Both the position numbers and the translations under genes were made by a program. The notes under the pieces are model-generated. The model saw only the letters and a program-made list of their open reading frames with translations. It had not been told where the DNA came from and did not search any database. A DNA stretch of 49,025 nucleotides from Chloroflexota bacterium (GTDB taxonomy: Bacteria > Chloroflexota > Anaerolineae > Aggregatilineales > Phototrophicaceae): contig RFHA01000160.1 of NCBI GenBank assembly GCA_003696565.1, forward strand, positions 1 to 49,025, in the 5' to 3' direction. How positions within the stretch are numbered: the stretch's first letter is position 1; each line of letters opens with the position of its first letter. Positions 17,170 through 25,659 of this stretch are shown piece after piece.

Positions 17170-19858
17170 CGTTCACACTCTGCGCGATCAATTCCCTGGC
17201 TTTATTTAATGCTTCTGGCAGTTTTGCTGGGTCATTACCACCAGCTTGTGCCATATTCGGGCGACCACCCCCACCGCCACCAACGACTTTGGCGATCTCA
17301 CGCACAATGTTGCCGGCGTGTACCCCCTTTTTCGTCAAGTCTTCTGTGACAGTGACGAGTAGCAACGGCTTGCCTGCGTTGTCTGTTCCTGCCACAAACA
17401 CCCCGCTGGAAACGGCATTACGGAACCAATCTGACATTTCGCGCAGGGTCTCGATTGGCGTATCGGTTAATTGCATCAACAATGTTGGCACGCCGTTGAT
17501 ATGTTCCACTGTCTCTAACTGTGTTTTGAAGTTTTGGCGGGCAAGTTCTCTTTGAAGTTTTTCGATGTGCTTGCGGCTTGCTTGGAGTTCATCTTGTAAC
17601 AAGTTGATTTTGTGGATGGCATCCGCTGGCGTGGTATTAAGCTGTCCGGCAATATGATACAACGTATCCAGTTGATTTTGGATATAGTCAATGGCACCTT
17701 GCCCAGTGAGTGCTTCTACTCGTCGTACCCCTGCGCTTACACTGCCTTCACTGACGAGAACAAATAAGCCGATGTCCGCTGTGTTTTTGACATGTACGCC
17801 GCCGCATAATTCATAACTATAACGGTTGCCATTATTGGCGATGATGACCGTCCGCACGATGTCACCATATTTTTCTCCAAAAAGAGCCATCGCCCCTTCT
17901 TGACGTGCTTGTTCTAGGGGTTTTTGCTCATCCCAAACTGGATATTGTGCCAAGATGATGTCGTTGACTTCACGTTCAATAGCACGCAGTTGTTCCGGTG
18001 TTACCCGTGCATCATGCGCAAAATCAAAGCGTAGGCGATCTGGTGCGACCAGAGACCCACGTTGTTGAACATGCGTCCCTAGGTGATTGCGTAGCGCAGC
18101 ATGGAGAAGATGGGTGCCGGTATGATTACGTGTAATAGCAATTCTGCGTTGAGCATCAACGACGGCTTGCACGTGATCGCCAACTTTCGGGGTGCCTTGT
18201 ACAACTTCCCCAATATGAACAATCAACCCGGCAACAGGGCGGCGCATATCCTCAACTTCTACTTCCCAGCCATCTCCGATAATTGTGCCTGTATCACTGA
18301 CTTGACCGCCGGATTCGACATAGAAGGGGGTTTGGTCTAGCACGATTTCTACCTTATCCCCAACACTGATCTGTTCGCCATCGTGTAATACAGCTAGCAC
18401 AGTTGCGTCAATTGTCGTATCGCCATATGGCAGATAAGCCACCCCGCTAGCAGGCAATTTGCCAGTGGTTTGGAGTTGCTGGAGAAGGGTGTTATAGGTT
18501 TCGCTACGGTCAATGGTACCCATTGCCTGCCCACCGCCACTGATGATAGCATGTTCTTCTTCTGCGGTGGCAAGCCCTGCTTCATCAATTTGATATCCGC
18601 GCTCTGTGGCAACATCCTGTGTTACACGGACGGGCAAACCAAGTGTTGACTTAAGATAGAATACTTTTTCGCCGGGAAGGGTGCCGCCAGCCGGTAAATC
18701 GTCCAACATGGCATTAAGCTCCTCTAGCCCGGTATCAAGAGTCCGGCGGAAGCGTTCTTCTTCTCTTGTGATTGTCTTTTTGATCGCTTCGGCACGCTCT
18801 TTCAATTCAATATAATGCCCGCCCATTTCTGCGATGACGACATCGGCGACATCTGCGAGGAAGGGTTCATGAAAGCCGAGCTTGGTGCCAAAATAAGCCG
18901 CCCGCCGGATAACTAAACGACAGACGGAATCGCGCCCTTTTGCGCCGGGCAACACGCCATCTGCAATCAAAAACGTTGCGGCACGGATATGATCTGCAAT
19001 CACGCGGTAGGGCACAATATTGGCTTCGCGCTCTTCGTCAGTTGTTCCAGCAAGCTCTTGTGTACGCTTGATGATTGGCATGAATAAGTCAGTGTCGTAG
19101 TTGTTGTTTTTTTGCTGTACGATGCTGACGATGCGCTCTAGACCCATACCGGTATCAACACCAGGCGCGGGGAGTGGTTCATCGTATTGCCCGGTGTGCT
19201 GTGGGTCTGGTTGTGTACGGTTGAACTGCATAAACACCAGATTCCAGATTTCTAAAAACCGGTCGTCTTCTTCAATCAGCATGGGGATAATGTGATCTTC
19301 TCCCATTTCTGGGGATTTATCCCAATGGATTTCTGATGTGGGACCACACGGTCCGGTATCTGCCATTTGCCAAAAATTGGTTTTTGGTCCCATGCGTGCA
19401 ACCCGTTTGGGGTCAACACCGATTTTATTCACCCAGATATCATATGCCTCGTCGTCGTTTTCATACACGGTATAAACTAGGCGATCAGGCGGCAGTTTAT
19501 AGACTTCTGTTAGCAGCTGATAGGCATAACGAATGGCATATTCTTTGAAATAATCTCCAAAACTGAAGTTCCCCAACATCTCAAAAAAAGTGTGATGCCG
19601 TGGGGATGGTCCGACGTTTTCTAAATCATTATGTTTACCACTGACGCGCATACATTTTTGTGCGGTGGTGGCACGGGAATAATCACGTTTATCTAGCCCT
19701 AAAAAGACATCTTTAAACTGTACCATGCCGGCGTTGGTAAATAATAAGGTGGGATCATTGCCAGGCACGAGGGAAGAGGACATGACTCGTTTATGTCCCT
19801 GTTCTTCAAAATAATCCAGAAAAGCTTGCCGTACTTGGGCACTGGTCATATATTCCAT
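17162..19858 (-). CDS. alaS: Alanyl-tRNA synthetase
   Basis: Charges tRNA-Ala. The class II catalytic domain begins R-Q-A-F-L-D-Y-F-E-E-Q-G-H, with S-S-S-L-V-P-G-N-D-P-T-L-L-F-T-N-A-G-M. The editing domain has the zinc-binding H-T-G-T-H and C-G-G-V-H, and the C-terminal DHHA1 segment ends with G-G-G-G-G-G-R-P-N-M-A-Q-A-G-G, so the enzyme is complete. The frame is open upstream to 19927, but that overlaps the promoter (19899-19927); the ATG at 19858 follows AAAGGA by about 11 bases, and an ATG at 19849 is a close alternative. It leads a minus-strand operon and diverges from tyrS. Confidence 0.96.
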   Translation of the reverse strand: MEYMTSAQVRQAFLDYFEEQGHKRVMSSSLVPGNDPTLLFTNAGMVQFKDVFLGLDKRDYSRATTAQKCMRVSGKHNDLENVGPSPRHHTFFEMLGNFSFGDYFKEYAIRYAYQLLTEVYKLPPDRLVYTVYENDDEAYDIWVNKIGVDPKRVARMGPKTNFWQMADTGPCGPTSEIHWDKSPEMGEDHIIPMLIEEDDRFLEIWNLVFMQFNRTQPDPQHTGQYDEPLPAPGVDTGMGLERIVSIVQQKNNNYDTDLFMPIIKRTQELAGTTDEEREANIVPYRVIADHIRAATFLIADGVLPGAKGRDSVCRLVIRRAAYFGTKLGFHEPFLADVADVVIAEMGGHYIELKERAEAIKKTITREEERFRRTLDTGLEELNAMLDDLPAGGTLPGEKVFYLKSTLGLPVRVTQDVATERGYQIDEAGLATAEEEHAIISGGGQAMGTIDRSETYNTLLQQLQTTGKLPASGVAYLPYGDTTIDATVLAVLHDGEQISVGDKVEIVLDQTPFYVESGGQVSDTGTIIGDGWEVEVEDMRRPVAGLIVHIGEVVQGTPKVGDHVQAVVDAQRRIAITRNHTGTHLLHAALRNHLGTHVQQRGSLVAPDRLRFDFAHDARVTPEQLRAIEREVNDIILAQYPVWDEQKPLEQARQEGAMALFGEKYGDIVRTVIIANNGNRYSYELCGGVHVKNTADIGLFVLVSEGSVSAGVRRVEALTGQGAIDYIQNQLDTLYHIAGQLNTTPADAIHKINLLQDELQASRKHIEKLQRELARQNFKTQLETVEHINGVPTLLMQLTDTPIETLREMSDWFRNAVSSGVFVAGTDNAGKPLLLVTVTEDLTKKGVHAGNIVREIAKVVGGGGGGRPNMAQAGGNDPAKLPEALNKARELIAQSVNGA

Positions 19859-19898
19859 TAAAATAAAAATCCTTTGTATCATGATCGGAATTAGAAAA

Positions 19899-19927
19899 AT
19901 TATAGTGTTCAGTTTAGGGTTGAACAA
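19899..19927 (-). promoter_or_regulatory. Sigma-70-like promoter of alaS operon
   Basis: Minus-strand reading: TTGTTC (19927-19922), 17-base spacer, a perfect TATAAT (19904-19899). The predicted transcript begins near 19892, leaving a leader of about 35 bases before the chosen alaS start. Confidence 0.55.
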
Positions 19928-19979
19928 GCCTTGTCATGATATTTGTGATGTGAACCAAGCCAGCGAGGCGTAATATCTT

Positions 19980-20009
19980 GTGACAAACGCGCTGGACGTG
20001 TGGTACAAT
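19980..20009 (+). promoter_or_regulatory. Sigma-70-like promoter of tyrS
   Basis: GTGACA (19980-19985), 18-base spacer, TACAAT (20004-20009). Each box is one base from consensus. The leader before the ATG at 20043 is about 27 bases, too short for a T-box. Confidence 0.55.
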
Positions 20010-20042
20010 GACGCGGATTTTTGATAATTAAGGACTGGAGAT

Positions 20043-21281
20043 ATGGCAACAATTGATGAACAAGTTGAAGTCTTGATGTCCGGGGTTGAATACGGCGATT
20101 CTGAAACCAAGAAAAACATGGCAAAAGAATTGCGTGAACGCCTGATTGAAGCAGAAAAAGAAGGTCGTCCGCTGCGTGTTTATTGTGGGTATGACCCCCG
20201 CACGTCTGATTTGCATCTAGGGCATACGATTACGATGCGAAAGCTGCGCCAGTTTCAAGATTTTGGGCACGATGTCACTTTCTTAATTGGGACATTTACC
20301 AGCCTTATTGGTGACCCGTCTGATAAAGATAAAGCGCGTGATCAGCTGACACGGGAACAAGTAGAAATTAACGCCCGCACTTATGCCGAACAAGCCTTTA
20401 AGATTCTTGACCCAGCAAAAACCCGCGTCCGGCGTAATGATGAATGGCTTTCGCCATTAGATTTTGCGGATATTATCCGGTTGGCTAGCAATTTTACCGT
20501 TCAACAATTTTTAGTACGGGATAATTTTGCCAAGCGGATGCAAGAGGATAAACCGATTTATCTACATGAATTTTTTTATGCGTTGATGCAAGCATATGAT
20601 GCGGTTGCCCAAGAAGCTGATGTTCAGGTAGGTGGACAAGATCAGTTGTTTAATATTTTAGTGGCTGGGCGGAAGTTGCAAGCTGCTTTAGGACAAAAAC
20701 CACAAATTGCCATCATTATGGGAGAAAGCTTGCCAGGAACGGATGGCGACATGAAGATGAGCAAAAGCCAGGGTAATCACATCCCATTATTAAGTGAACC
20801 CTGGGACATGTTTGGCAAGGTGATGAGTATTCCTGATAAAGCCATGCCAATTTATCATAAGCTAATTTTAGGATGGTTACCGGAACAAATAGACCAACTA
20901 GAGCGTGGGTTAGCTGATGGTACACTGCATCCAAATGAAGTGAAGATGCGCTTGGCGCGTGAAATTGTCAGTATTTTCCATAGTCCAGAGGATGCAGAGG
21001 CTGCACAAAAGCGGTGGGATGAAGTTTTTCGGGGTGGTGGTAGTGGTATGCCGGAAGATATTCCTGAACATCCTTTGACTGAGGCAAAGCGCGTATTGGA
21101 TTTATTGCGTGATCTGAACATGGTCAGCAGCGGGCGAGAAGCAAAAGACCTCGCGAAAAACGGCGGTATTCGGTTAGATGGTGAACAGCTTCAAGATGTT
21201 AACTTTGAGATCACTCCTGATAAGCTGCCGGTGGTTTTACAAGTTGGCAAACGTAAATTTGTTCGTTTGATTTCAGGTTAA
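20043..21281 (+). CDS. tyrS: Tyrosyl-tRNA synthetase
   Basis: Charges tRNA-Tyr. This class I synthetase has H-L-G-H (residues 58-61, the HIGH motif) and K-M-S-K-S (238-242). V-G-G-Q-D-Q-L-F-N matches the tyrosine-binding region of the family. The last about 65 residues form an S4 RNA-binding domain (A-K-N-G-G-I-R-L-D-G). The 412-residue length is normal for the bacterial TyrZ/TyrS-2 type. TGGAG lies just before the ATG. It diverges from alaS and ends at a strong terminator. Confidence 0.95.
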   Translation: MATIDEQVEVLMSGVEYGDSETKKNMAKELRERLIEAEKEGRPLRVYCGYDPRTSDLHLGHTITMRKLRQFQDFGHDVTFLIGTFTSLIGDPSDKDKARDQLTREQVEINARTYAEQAFKILDPAKTRVRRNDEWLSPLDFADIIRLASNFTVQQFLVRDNFAKRMQEDKPIYLHEFFYALMQAYDAVAQEADVQVGGQDQLFNILVAGRKLQAALGQKPQIAIIMGESLPGTDGDMKMSKSQGNHIPLLSEPWDMFGKVMSIPDKAMPIYHKLILGWLPEQIDQLERGLADGTLHPNEVKMRLAREIVSIFHSPEDAEAAQKRWDEVFRGGGSGMPEDIPEHPLTEAKRVLDLLRDLNMVSSGREAKDLAKNGGIRLDGEQLQDVNFEITPDKLPVVLQVGKRKFVRLISG

Positions 21282-21283
21282 AA

Positions 21284-21317
21284 CAAGGGTAGGGAACTCC
21301 CCGCCCTTGCTTTTTTT
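21284..21317. terminator. Terminator after tyrS, usable on both strands
   Basis: Stem caaggg (21284-21289) with cccttg (21304-21309) and an inner ggg/ccc, then seven Ts (21311-21317) on the plus strand. On the minus strand the tail is TTTT, so it can also serve the convergent DUF4397 gene. Confidence 0.85.
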
Positions 21318-21325
21318 GATCAACT

Positions 21326-22690
21326 TTAGGGAAGTTCTTCGATGTAAGATAGTGCGTAGCCGTTTGCACCCTGGATAATCGCTAAGAAGTAGTTACGTCC
21401 GGGAACATAATCGATGGCGGGAAGCTCTGCGAGGATGGTGTCATTGTCATCTGAGCTGACAACGGTAAAGACATAGTTGCCGCCAACCATATCGACACTG
21501 ACATGCCCGTCATTATCTCCTGTTGTACCAGGATAAGCCAAGAAGCGGACTGGGTCTAAACCGTCATTGCGTAATACGTCCACTGGACCAGTACCGAACT
21601 GACCATGAAATACCGTTAGACGGAAGTAACCAGGTGCTAATGAGCTGTTATCCTCTTCAATGACAAGCGCATCGAAACTCGCGTTATCTAGCACACCATA
21701 AGCTGCAACTAAGATATATTCATCTCCACCAACGGTTAATTCAGTTGTGGCAAGCGCATCTTCCAGATCGCCATCTTCTGGCACAATAGCGACTTCATAA
21801 GTACCGACTGGTAATTCAACATAATCCGTTACATTGGGGAACTCTAAGCTTTGAATATCAGTTAATTCTCCATCGATATAGATGTCAACCGGTGGTGCGC
21901 CGGTGGAAAAATGCCCAACGCGCACAAAGCCAGAAGTCGCATTAGCATTTGCTGGGGTAAGGATGTCTCCAACGAGGTCATCTTCAAACGTATCTGTCCG
22001 GGTAGAAGCTAATACGATTGATGGAGAAACAGGTGTACCAACTGCGGCAAGGAGATAGTTACGTTCTTGTGAGAATGTGATTTCTCCTACATCAAGCAGC
22101 ACATTGGTATTATCTACATTATCGACAATTTGTATATCAAATGTGCCTTCTGGCAGGGTGAGTGTTTCAAAGCCATCGTTCAGGTTCCCTTCTTCATCCG
22201 TGATGGTATTTGGCAGGGCAACCAGACGGAAAAGCGGTTCTCCGTTTGCCAAGATGTCTACTGGTTCTAAACCTTCAATGGCGTGGAACACATTCAGGCG
22301 AAATTCGCCAAAGATCATATCGCTGTAATCTTCTTCTATCACGATGACATCTAATGAATTGGTTGTGACCAAACCATGTGCAATGAGGGAATAGTAGCCA
22401 TCTGCCTCAAATTCAACAGTCACTGGTCCAATTACAGCATCGTCGGCAGATTCTCCAGCTGGGACAACCGTAACTTCATAACTACCAACCGGGATCGTGA
22501 ACCAAGCGGTGACATCACCATAGCTAATATCTTGAACGGCACTGATATTTCCATCAAAATATAGATCAACGGCTGGGGCATCTGCGGCGAAATGTGCCAC
22601 ACGTACATACGCTACTTCATCTTCCTGCGCTGATACTACCGAAACCGTCGATAAAATGAGCAGCAGGATAAACATAAATTGTTTTTTCAT
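21326..22690 (-). CDS. Secreted DUF4397 repeat protein
   Basis: A 454-residue exported protein with a clear signal peptide (M-K-K, hydrophobic core, V-S-A-Q). Four repeat units alternate in type. Units 1 and 3 open with V-R-V-(A/G)-H-F-x-x-x-A-P-x-V-D-(L/I)-Y-(F/I)-D-G; units 2 and 4 open with F-R-L-x-V-F-H-x-x-x-G-x-x-P-V-D-(I/V)-L. This indicates an internal duplication of an A-B pair. There is no anchor, SH3b domain or linker, so it is probably released. The start at 22690 has AAGGAGG 6 bases ahead; the frame is open 42 codons further, but that stretch contains the promoter. Function unknown. Confidence 0.9.
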   Translation of the reverse strand: MKKQFMFILLLILSTVSVVSAQEDEVAYVRVAHFAADAPAVDLYFDGNISAVQDISYGDVTAWFTIPVGSYEVTVVPAGESADDAVIGPVTVEFEADGYYSLIAHGLVTTNSLDVIVIEEDYSDMIFGEFRLNVFHAIEGLEPVDILANGEPLFRLVALPNTITDEEGNLNDGFETLTLPEGTFDIQIVDNVDNTNVLLDVGEITFSQERNYLLAAVGTPVSPSIVLASTRTDTFEDDLVGDILTPANANATSGFVRVGHFSTGAPPVDIYIDGELTDIQSLEFPNVTDYVELPVGTYEVAIVPEDGDLEDALATTELTVGGDEYILVAAYGVLDNASFDALVIEEDNSSLAPGYFRLTVFHGQFGTGPVDVLRNDGLDPVRFLAYPGTTGDNDGHVSVDMVGGNYVFTVVSSDDNDTILAELPAIDYVPGRNYFLAIIQGANGYALSYIEELP

Positions 22691-22787
22691 TAAAACCTCC
22701 TTGTAGGCATCACACCATCCAATTAGTTGGGTGTTGGTTAAACTTGGTAGTTCTTTCTTCTTACGGATAAGACATACCCCGCCGCTT

Positions 22788-22816
22788 AATGTATAGATGA
22801 TCTTGTATTGGGTCAA
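22788..22816 (-). promoter_or_regulatory. Sigma-70-like promoter of the DUF4397 gene
   Basis: Minus-strand reading: TTGACC (22816-22811), 17-base spacer, TACATT (22793-22788). The start would be near 22781, giving a 5' leader of about 90 bases before the strong ribosome site AAGGAGG at about 22700. Confidence 0.45.
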
Positions 22817-22994
22817 TAGGTATAAATACTTATTTCATAGATATAACAAAAAATAAACAATATAACAGACTTATATGTGATTTTAAGAAGTAAGCATCGT
22901 ATGGGGATAAATCCTGTATGCTGGTGGTTGGTCGCTCTATGAGTGGGGTTGATTTATAGGATGATCTTACAGAAGCCCCTTATTTGTGGGATAA

Positions 22995-23034
22995 GTGATG
23001 TGTTGCCAGGGGGGGACTCCTTGGCAACCATCAC
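22995..23034 (-). terminator. Hairpin after the cyclic-nucleotide-binding gene
   Basis: Arms gtgatg-t-gttgcca (22995-23008) and tggcaaccatcac (23022-23034) pair over 13 positions with one bulged base and a 13-base G-rich loop. It is 43 bases past the stop at 23077. It lacks a U-tract, so it may be a terminator or a message-end stabiliser. Confidence 0.45.
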
Positions 23035-23076
23035 ACGGGGATAATCCAATTATTTTTAAGACATATATGAGGTTGG

Positions 23077-23565
23077 TTATTTGCTGCGGTTTGCCCAAGT
23101 AATTTGCTCTCTTACTTGGAGGTCTGTATGGCGGATTTTCATCGCCAGGTCAGCGGCAAGATTACGCATCAGGCGATAACCAAGCTGCGGATATGTATCA
23201 CACAGCAACATTAATTTATCACGCGGGATGACGACCAGATGAGTATCTGGTTGAGAACAACGTGCCCCAGCAGACCTTAACCCCTGGTCAACCAGTGCAA
23301 CTTCCCCAAAGGACTGCCCACGCCGTAGTGTGGCGATGGTATGTGAGCCGGTGCGGATGTCTTTGCCAATCAGCGATGGGTCAACTTGGATTTCAACTTC
23401 ACCACTGGCGATGACATAGAGTTCATCTCCGGGGGTGTTTTCCTCAAAAATGATATCACCGGCTTGGTAATGCCGCTCTGAGCAGATTGAACCAATTAGC
23501 TCAAGTTGTGTGTTCGTTAATTCATCAAAAATGTCTGCTTGCTTAAGCACGTTTACGACAGACAT
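23077..23565 (-). CDS. Cyclic-nucleotide-binding domain protein
   Basis: A stand-alone cNMP-binding domain of 162 residues. It begins L-K-Q-A-D-I-F-D-E-L-T and continues A-G-D-I-I-F-E-E-N-T-P-G-D-E-L-Y-V-I-A-S-G-E-V-E, the usual beta-roll pattern. The phosphate-binding cassette reads F-G-E-V-A-L-V-D-Q-G-L-R-S-A, with the Glu and Arg expected for cyclic nucleotide contact. There is no helix-turn-helix, so it is not a CRP-type DNA binder on its own; it may act as a regulatory subunit or sensor. It diverges from rtcB. Confidence 0.85.
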   Translation of the reverse strand: MSVVNVLKQADIFDELTNTQLELIGSICSERHYQAGDIIFEENTPGDELYVIASGEVEIQVDPSLIGKDIRTGSHTIATLRRGQSFGEVALVDQGLRSAGARCSQPDTHLVVIPRDKLMLLCDTYPQLGYRLMRNLAADLAMKIRHTDLQVREQITWANRSK

Positions 23566-23693
23566 TGATTTCTCCTATGATTTTAAATCCTATTGCTGAG
23601 ATTGTAGCATAGTTCTGATTTGGGGCAAATTATCAGGGTTGAAATGCCTCTTATGACCCTTTATGATGTGTTTATGTTCCTATGGAGGGTTTG

Positions 23694-24914
23694 ATGAACT
23701 ATCAAGTTTGGGGAATAGAACAAGTTGATGCTGAATCGTTGAAGCAAATGGATGCAGCGATGAGCTTGCCGATTAGTGTGAAAGGGGCATTGATGCCAGA
23801 TGCCCATGTTGGGTATGGCTTGCCAATTGGGGGTGTGTTAGCAACGGTTGGCGCAGTTATTCCATATGCGGTTGGTGTTGATATTGCTTGTCGTATGCGG
23901 CTATCTGTGTTTGATGTATCACCACATGTGCTTGGGCAGCAAACGAAACGGTTTGAAAATGCATTGTTAGAAAATACGGTGTTTGGAGCTGGTGGTGAGC
24001 AATCTCCTTATCATCAACCTCAGCATGAGGTTATGGACGAATCAACATGGCAGGAAACACGCTTGCTTTCATCCCTGAAGGATAAAGGTTATAAACAACT
24101 GGGCACAAGTGGTAGTGGTAATCATTTTGTGGAATGGGGTGAGTTCACATTATTGCAAGATGATGCAGCAACTGGATTGACGGCAGGGACGTATTTGGCG
24201 TTATTATCTCATAGTGGATCACGCGGGGTAGGTTATGCGATCGCCAATCATTATTCTAGAATCGCGATGAATTATCATCAGAATTTAGATAAAAGTGTGC
24301 GTCATCTAGCATGGCTAGATTTAAGCTGGCATGAGGGTCAGGAATATTGGCTTTCTATGAATTTGGCAGGACGCTATGCCTCTGCTAATCATCAGGTGAT
24401 CCATGAGCGTGTTAGCAAGGCTGTGGGACTAAAACCGGTGATGGTGGTGGAAAATCATCATAATTTTGCCTGGCAAGAAACAATCATTGACGAAAACGGA
24501 CATGAACAAGATGTTATTGTGCATCGCAAAGGGGCAACACCAGCAGGCAAGGGCGTATTAGGCGTGATCCCTGGCTCAATGGCTGACCCAGGCTTTGTTG
24601 TGCGTGGTAAAGGAAACCGTGAATCGTTATGTTCCGCTTCTCATGGTGCTGGGCGGGTGATGAGCCGTAATGAGGCAAAGCAGCAGATTACTCATCATCA
24701 ACAGAATGAATATTTAACGACGCATAACGTAAAGTTGTTTGGGGGTAGCTTAGACGAAGCACCACAGGCATACAAGGATATTCACACTGTTATGGATGCT
24801 CAGGCTGACTTGGTGGAGATTGTTGGTAAATTTCAACCGCGTGTTGTACGCATGGATGGAAAAATCACCGGTAAAGGCAAAAAGAACAATCGTCATAATA
24901 AGCGGCGTAGATAA
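23694..24914 (+). CDS. rtcB: RtcB-family RNA ligase
   Basis: A GTP- and manganese-dependent ligase family that joins 2',3'-cyclic-phosphate or 3'-phosphate RNA ends to 5'-OH ends. The metal and catalytic positions are kept: M-P-D-A-H-V-G, G-V-D-I-A-C-R-M (Asp and Cys), G-S-G-N-H-F-V-E, H-S-G-S-R-G, N-H-H-N-F, and S-H-G-A-G-R with the guanylylated His. The 406-residue length fits bacterial RtcB. The ATG at 23694 has GGAGG five bases upstream, better than the in-frame ATG at 23682. No archease or rtcA is adjacent. The A-C-R-M variant (usually G-C-G-M) marks a divergent subfamily, so the substrate is uncertain. Confidence 0.9.
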   Translation: MNYQVWGIEQVDAESLKQMDAAMSLPISVKGALMPDAHVGYGLPIGGVLATVGAVIPYAVGVDIACRMRLSVFDVSPHVLGQQTKRFENALLENTVFGAGGEQSPYHQPQHEVMDESTWQETRLLSSLKDKGYKQLGTSGSGNHFVEWGEFTLLQDDAATGLTAGTYLALLSHSGSRGVGYAIANHYSRIAMNYHQNLDKSVRHLAWLDLSWHEGQEYWLSMNLAGRYASANHQVIHERVSKAVGLKPVMVVENHHNFAWQETIIDENGHEQDVIVHRKGATPAGKGVLGVIPGSMADPGFVVRGKGNRESLCSASHGAGRVMSRNEAKQQITHHQQNEYLTTHNVKLFGGSLDEAPQAYKDIHTVMDAQADLVEIVGKFQPRVVRMDGKITGKGKKNNRHNKRRR

Positions 24915-24922
24915 TTTATAGT

Positions 24923-24938
24923 GGGGCAGTAATGCCCC
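24923..24938. terminator. Short hairpin between convergent genes
   Basis: Perfect 6-bp GC-rich stem ggggca/tgcccc with loop gtaa, between the rtcB stop and the ccdA stop. No U-tract follows on either strand. Confidence 0.4.
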
Positions 24939-24951
24939 TGATCTGTTTGGA

Positions 24952-25659
24952 TCATCGGTTAGGGATATATTCCGTTATCATACCGAAGATGCCGATTCCA
25001 ATCATCAATATGCCAGAGATACGAGTAATCATAACATGGTTTTTTGTCATCCAACTGGTGAATCGGCGTTGTAGTTCCACCGCGAAGAACGGCAACACAA
25101 CTAGGGGCCAGCCAAAACCAATGCCAAAGGCGATTACATAAATCATTTCAACTGTTAGCGAACCGGCATCCCCCGCACCTAAGAGGAAAGCAGTTGTGAT
25201 AATTGGACCGGAACACGGTAGTGTCATTGGTCCAAATAACAACCCATAGACATAAGCCGTGATAAATGGATTGCGTAATACAGGGGCTTGAATTGTCGCT
25301 AATTTGGCAAATGGATTCCGCCCGCTGAGCATCAAAAGCCCTAAGACAATGACAGATAGATAAATTGCAGGCAATAAAATAGGTAGTATGCTTTCAAAAG
25401 TGGAACTTAACACATAGATGACAAATCCAATTGCCAACATCATGGTTAACACGCCTGCCAACACGAAGATGCCTAATGAACGTGTTATCCAGGGGGATCG
25501 GGTTTTAATGACTTGTCCGTGTTCACCTAGAACTTGGGGGCTGGCTTGCGCCCCCAAGAAAGCAATTAACCCAGGATACAATGGAAATAAGCAGACGTTA
25601 GTTAGAATAGCTGCATTGCCCAGGCTGATCTGTGTGAAAAATTCGCCCCAATCAATCAT
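24952..25659 (-). CDS. ccdA: CcdA-type thiol-electron transporter
   Basis: An integral membrane protein of 235 residues with about six hydrophobic segments, which carries reducing electrons from cytoplasmic thioredoxin across the membrane. The two reactive cysteines are in T-N-V-C-L-F-P-L-Y-P-G (Cys 23) and M-T-L-P-C-S-G-P-I (near 150), each next to the prolines typical of CcdA/DsbD. Its start overlaps the stop of the upstream tandem thioredoxin gene by 4 bases (ATGA), so that protein is its obvious electron acceptor. Confidence 0.92.
   Translation of the reverse strand: MIDWGEFFTQISLGNAAILTNVCLFPLYPGLIAFLGAQASPQVLGEHGQVIKTRSPWITRSLGIFVLAGVLTMMLAIGFVIYVLSSTFESILPILLPAIYLSVIVLGLLMLSGRNPFAKLATIQAPVLRNPFITAYVYGLLFGPMTLPCSGPIITTAFLLGAGDAGSLTVEMIYVIAFGIGFGWPLVVLPFFAVELQRRFTSWMTKNHVMITRISGILMIGIGIFGMITEYIPNR

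Larger units (their letters stand above)
22691..23076. other. 386-base gap: promoter and hairpin
   Basis: The longest gap without a gene. It holds the leader and promoter of the DUF4397 gene (22788-22816) and a 13-bp hairpin (22995-23034) just past the end of the cyclic-nucleotide-binding gene. The stretch 22817-22990 is AT-rich, and I see no gene or repeat in it. Confidence 0.6.

Noticed and set aside
19859-19927. N-terminal extension of alaS
   Set aside because: It would place the start inside the promoter; family proteins begin near the ATG at 19858 or 19849.
20010-20042. T-box leader before tyrS
   Set aside because: The leader is only about 30 bases, too short for a T-box, and lacks its motif.
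22691-22816. N-terminal extension of the DUF4397 gene (42 codons)
   Set aside because: A strong ribosome site and signal peptide start at 22690, and the extension contains the likely promoter.
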